Below, piece by piece: positions 5,268-6,929 of a stretch of DNA of 6,929 nt. Numbering within the stretch: position 1 is the stretch's first letter; every line of letters starts with the position of its first letter. Source of the DNA: Deltaproteobacteria bacterium (lineage in GTDB: Bacteria; Desulfobacterota; GWC2-55-46); the NCBI GenBank assembly GCA_021825035.1, contig JAKAIQ010000114.1, positions 1 through 6,929 of the forward strand, given 5' to 3'. The position numbers were made by a program, and so were the translations under genes. The notes under the pieces were generated by a model, which was not told where the DNA came from, ran no database searches, and saw only the letters and a program-made list of their open reading frames with translations.

Positions 5268-6416
5268 ATGGAAAAAAAGGAAACCTGCGCCGGGGTCCTC
5301 AGCTGCCAGGCGCTCAAGAAGGCCATAAGGAAAAAAGAGATATTCTCGACGAGCGAACCGGTGCGCGAAGACCAGATCCAGCCCGCGAGCCTTGACCTGC
5401 GGCTCGGCGCAAGGGCCTTCAGGCTCGTCTCCAGCTTTCTGCCGGAGAGCTTCGACGTGATGGAGAAGCTCCGCGCCCCGGATGTCTACGGCTCGGACCT
5501 CGTCATGTACGAGTCCGACATCTCGAACGGCGGGATACTCGAAAAGGGCCACGTCTATCTGATACCGCTCATGGAGGAGCTTCGCCTTCCCGGCCACATA
5601 AGGGGCAGGGCGAACCCGAAGAGCACGACCGGAAGGCTCGATATATTCGCCAGGGTACTGAGCGACCGCAACTCGCGCTTCGACGACATCGCCCCGGGCT
5701 ACAGCGGCGGCCTCTTCCTCGAAGTCCTGCCCAGGTCGTTCACGATAAAGGTAAAGGCCGGGCTGTCGCTTGCGCAACTCCGCCTCATGACCGGCGAGTG
5801 CTCGCTTACAGACTCGAAGCTCAAGAGCCTTCACGGCTCTTCCCGCCTGCTCTACGACGGAGCCGGACACCTGAGCGCGGAAGAGATAAAGATATCGAAG
5901 GGGCTGTACATGAGCGTAGACCTCAGGGGGGACGGGAACAACGGGGTCATAGGCTACAAGTCGAAGAGGAACAGCCACGTCGTAGATCTCACGAAGAGAA
6001 ACCACTATGCCGTCGGGGACTTCTGGGACCCCATTCACAGGAACAGCAAGAACACGCTCATCCTCGAACCGGAGGACTTTTACATACTCAGTTCCAGGGA
6101 GAGGATAAGAGTCCCGCCCCGGTACGCCGCCGAGATGGTCGCGTACGAGGCCGGCTCCGGGGAGCTCCGGACGCATTACGCCGGGTTCTTCGACCCCGGC
6201 TTCGGCCACGGCGCTAACGGCGAGGTCGAGGGCACGAAGGCCGTCCTCGAAGTCCGCGCCCACGACGTGCCGTTCATGATCGCCGACGGCCAGACCTTCT
6301 GCAAGCTCAACTACGAAAAGATGCTGGAGGCCCCTGAGAAGGTCTACGGCCCGAAGATAGGCTCGTCGTACCAGTTCCAGGGTATAACCCTGAGCAAGCA
6401 GTTCAAGAACCTTTAA
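5268..6416 (+). CDS. dcd: Tandem-domain dCTP deaminase
   Basis: Deaminates dCTP toward dUTP (or dUMP) for thymidylate synthesis, in the cytoplasm. The 382-residue protein is about twice the roughly 190 residues of E. coli Dcd and contains two dUTPase-like halves, as in the longer Dcd family found in several proteobacteria. Half 1 has QIQPASLDLRLG (37-48), RGRANPKSTTGRLDIF (112-127) and APGYSGGLFLEV (142-153), whose Glu152 matches the catalytic glutamate of E. coli Dcd. Half 2 repeats the plan with YEAGSGELRTHYAGFFDPG (293-311) and KAVLEV (324-329, Glu328). Numbering is from the ATG at 5268, chosen because homology begins at once (GVLSCQALKKAI) and AGGAAAG lies upstream; an in-frame ATG at 5169 would add a basic 33-residue tail that overlaps non-coding-looking sequence. 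No frameshift or missing core motif is seen. Confidence 0.92.
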   Translation: MEKKETCAGVLSCQALKKAIRKKEIFSTSEPVREDQIQPASLDLRLGARAFRLVSSFLPESFDVMEKLRAPDVYGSDLVMYESDISNGGILEKGHVYLIPLMEELRLPGHIRGRANPKSTTGRLDIFARVLSDRNSRFDDIAPGYSGGLFLEVLPRSFTIKVKAGLSLAQLRLMTGECSLTDSKLKSLHGSSRLLYDGAGHLSAEEIKISKGLYMSVDLRGDGNNGVIGYKSKRNSHVVDLTKRNHYAVGDFWDPIHRNSKNTLILEPEDFYILSSRERIRVPPRYAAEMVAYEAGSGELRTHYAGFFDPGFGHGANGEVEGTKAVLEVRAHDVPFMIADGQTFCKLNYEKMLEAPEKVYGPKIGSSYQFQGITLSKQFKNL

Positions 6417-6432
6417 CCGCGTTTTATTAACG

Positions 6433-6452
6433 CCCCGCGGAAAGCCGCGGGG
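6433..6452. repeat. Strong hairpin after dcd without T-run
   Basis: CCCCGCGG (6433-6440) and CCGCGGGG (6445-6452) form a perfect 8-base, all G/C stem closed by the loop AAAG. It lies 17 bases after the dcd stop, where a terminator would be expected, but AATCAAAA follows instead of a T-run. It may mark the 3' end of the dcd message by stabilising it, or terminate inefficiently. Confidence 0.6.
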
Positions 6453-6605
6453 AATCAAAAACCTCTATTCGGAAGCCGCAGGGCGCAGTTGCCGGGGAAT
6501 CAACCGTGAAAAGATCGAATACGCGCCATCGCGCGAAGGCGGCGCAACGGACGGATGGTTTTGCCGCATCAGCAGGGCGCGGCGAATTAACACTGAAAAG
6601 ATCGA
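6449..6605. repeat. Degenerate direct repeat, three copies upstream of ftsK
   Basis: Copies at 6494-6518 (GGGGAATCAACCGTGAAAAG then ATCGA) and 6581-6605 (GGCGAATTAACACTGAAAAG then ATCGA) agree at 21 of 25 bases and are 87 bases apart. A partial third copy, GGGGAATCAA at 6449-6458, is identical over ten bases to the first and shares its bases with the right arm of the hairpin. The segments before the two long copies also look related (GCCGCA and GGGCGC in each). Spacings of 45 and 87 are both multiples of three, so the reverse strand reads as a repeated peptide, but I regard this as accidental. It could be the remnant of a small intergenic repeat family. Confidence 0.6.
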
Positions 6606-6621
6606 CCCTGGAAACATTAAG

Positions 6622-6929
6622 ATGGCCAGTTCCAGAGATATCGGAGGTTTGAGGCAGGAGATAACCGGCATCGCGCTCCTTGCCTTCGCGCTCTACCTCG
6701 GCGTCAGCCTTTTTTCCTACGAAAGCTCCTCCGACTGGGGCGGCTTCGTGGGCCATCACGTCTCCGGGGCCTTCCTTTACGCCATCGGCTATACTTCGTA
6801 CATTTTTCCTTTTATCCTCGTATTCATATCCATAGAGTTTCTCCTCAGGCGCTTCAACGACTTCAGAATAACCCTGCCCGCGAGCTTCGCCGTATTCGTT
6901 ATCGCGTCATCGGCCCTTTTAAGCGCAGA
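6622..6929 (+). CDS. ftsK: FtsK/SpoIIIE-type DNA translocase, N-terminal membrane domain (3' end missing)
   Basis: Only the first 102 residues are visible of a protein normally around 750 or more. FtsK is a septal membrane protein with a C-terminal hexameric DNA motor that clears chromosome ends and promotes dimer resolution at division. The visible part matches the FtsK N-terminal four-helix membrane domain: a short polar start, REITG-like entry (RQEITG, 11-16), helix 1 (about 14-32) ending in LFSYESSSDW, the loop GGFVGHHVSGAFLYAIGYTSY, helix 2 (about 52-75) ending at EFLLRRFNDF, and the beginning of helix 3 (about 85-101). The motor and gamma domains lie beyond the window. The start ATG has only a weak GGAAA about nine bases upstream. 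The call rests on this N-terminal pattern alone. Confidence 0.85.
   Translation, partial: MASSRDIGGLRQEITGIALLAFALYLGVSLFSYESSSDWGGFVGHHVSGAFLYAIGYTSYIFPFILVFISIEFLLRRFNDFRITLPASFAVFVIASSALLSA

Larger units (their letters stand above)
6417..6621. other. Non-coding gap before ftsK with hairpin and repeats
   Basis: About 205 bases with no supported gene. It begins with a strong hairpin and then carries three degenerate copies of one short sequence, described separately. A T-rich stretch GTTTTATTAA lies just after the dcd stop. I see no convincing promoter for ftsK; TTGCCG near 6562 with GAATTA 17 bases later is too weak to call. Confidence 0.6.

Noticed and set aside
5046..6458. A 470-codon open frame on the minus strand, opposite dcd
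   Set aside because: It mirrors dcd codon by codon, shows no recognisable domain, is rich in Arg/Val/Ala/Leu as GC-rich antisense frames are, and runs through the PilZ gene end, the terminator and the post-dcd hairpin.
6427..6759. Minus-strand frame with a repeated peptide (DLFSVNSPR, DLFTVDSPA, EVFDSPR)
   Set aside because: Its first half is antisense to ftsK, and the peptide repeat simply reflects the DNA repeat whose spacing happens to be a multiple of three. Codon use and lack of a ribosome site do not support a gene.

Overview
The window (about 6.9 kb, GC-rich) looks like ordinary chromosome from a Gram-negative bacterium. Heavy ATA and AGG codon use, a tandem-domain dCTP deaminase and NifS/Rrf2 proteins of this style suggest a deltaproteobacterial (Desulfobacterota-like) lineage, probably environmental. 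This placement is inferred from style and is not proven. I see no phage, transposon, CRISPR, tRNA or rRNA sequence.

Layout. Bases 1-4504 are coded on the minus strand and 4713-6929 on the plus strand, so the two halves diverge from a shared promoter region at about 4505-4712. Minus strand, in order of transcription: (a) an FtsB/DivIC-like division protein; (b) after a hairpin-rich 144-base gap, a nitrilase-superfamily amidase that overlaps argS by four bases; (c) argS, arginyl-tRNA synthetase; (d) after a gap carrying a strong promoter with a perfect inverted repeat inside it, an IscR-like Rrf2 regulator followed by a NifS-type cysteine desulfurase with a TTG start that runs off the left edge. 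Plus strand: (e) a small zinc-ribbon plus PilZ-like protein ending at a good intrinsic terminator; (f) a tandem-domain dCTP deaminase; (g) about 200 bases of non-coding DNA with a strong hairpin and a degenerate three-copy repeat; (h) the N-terminal membrane domain of FtsK, running off the right edge.

How the genes fit together. The Rrf2-nifS pair is a typical autoregulated Fe-S cluster assembly unit: the regulator senses Fe-S status and probably represses its own promoter through the palindrome. FtsB and FtsK both act at the division septum, though they lie in separate units here. The amidase-argS overlap suggests translational coupling, but no functional link is evident. Dcd supplies dUMP/dUTP for thymidylate synthesis.

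The most interesting details are the loss of the catalytic glutamate (Gln44) in the otherwise intact amidase, the missing fourth cluster ligand in the Rrf2 regulator, the promoter inside the nominal ftsB 5' end, the zinc-ribbon/PilZ fusion, and the repeat array before ftsK. I do not see evidence of a wholly new multi-gene system.
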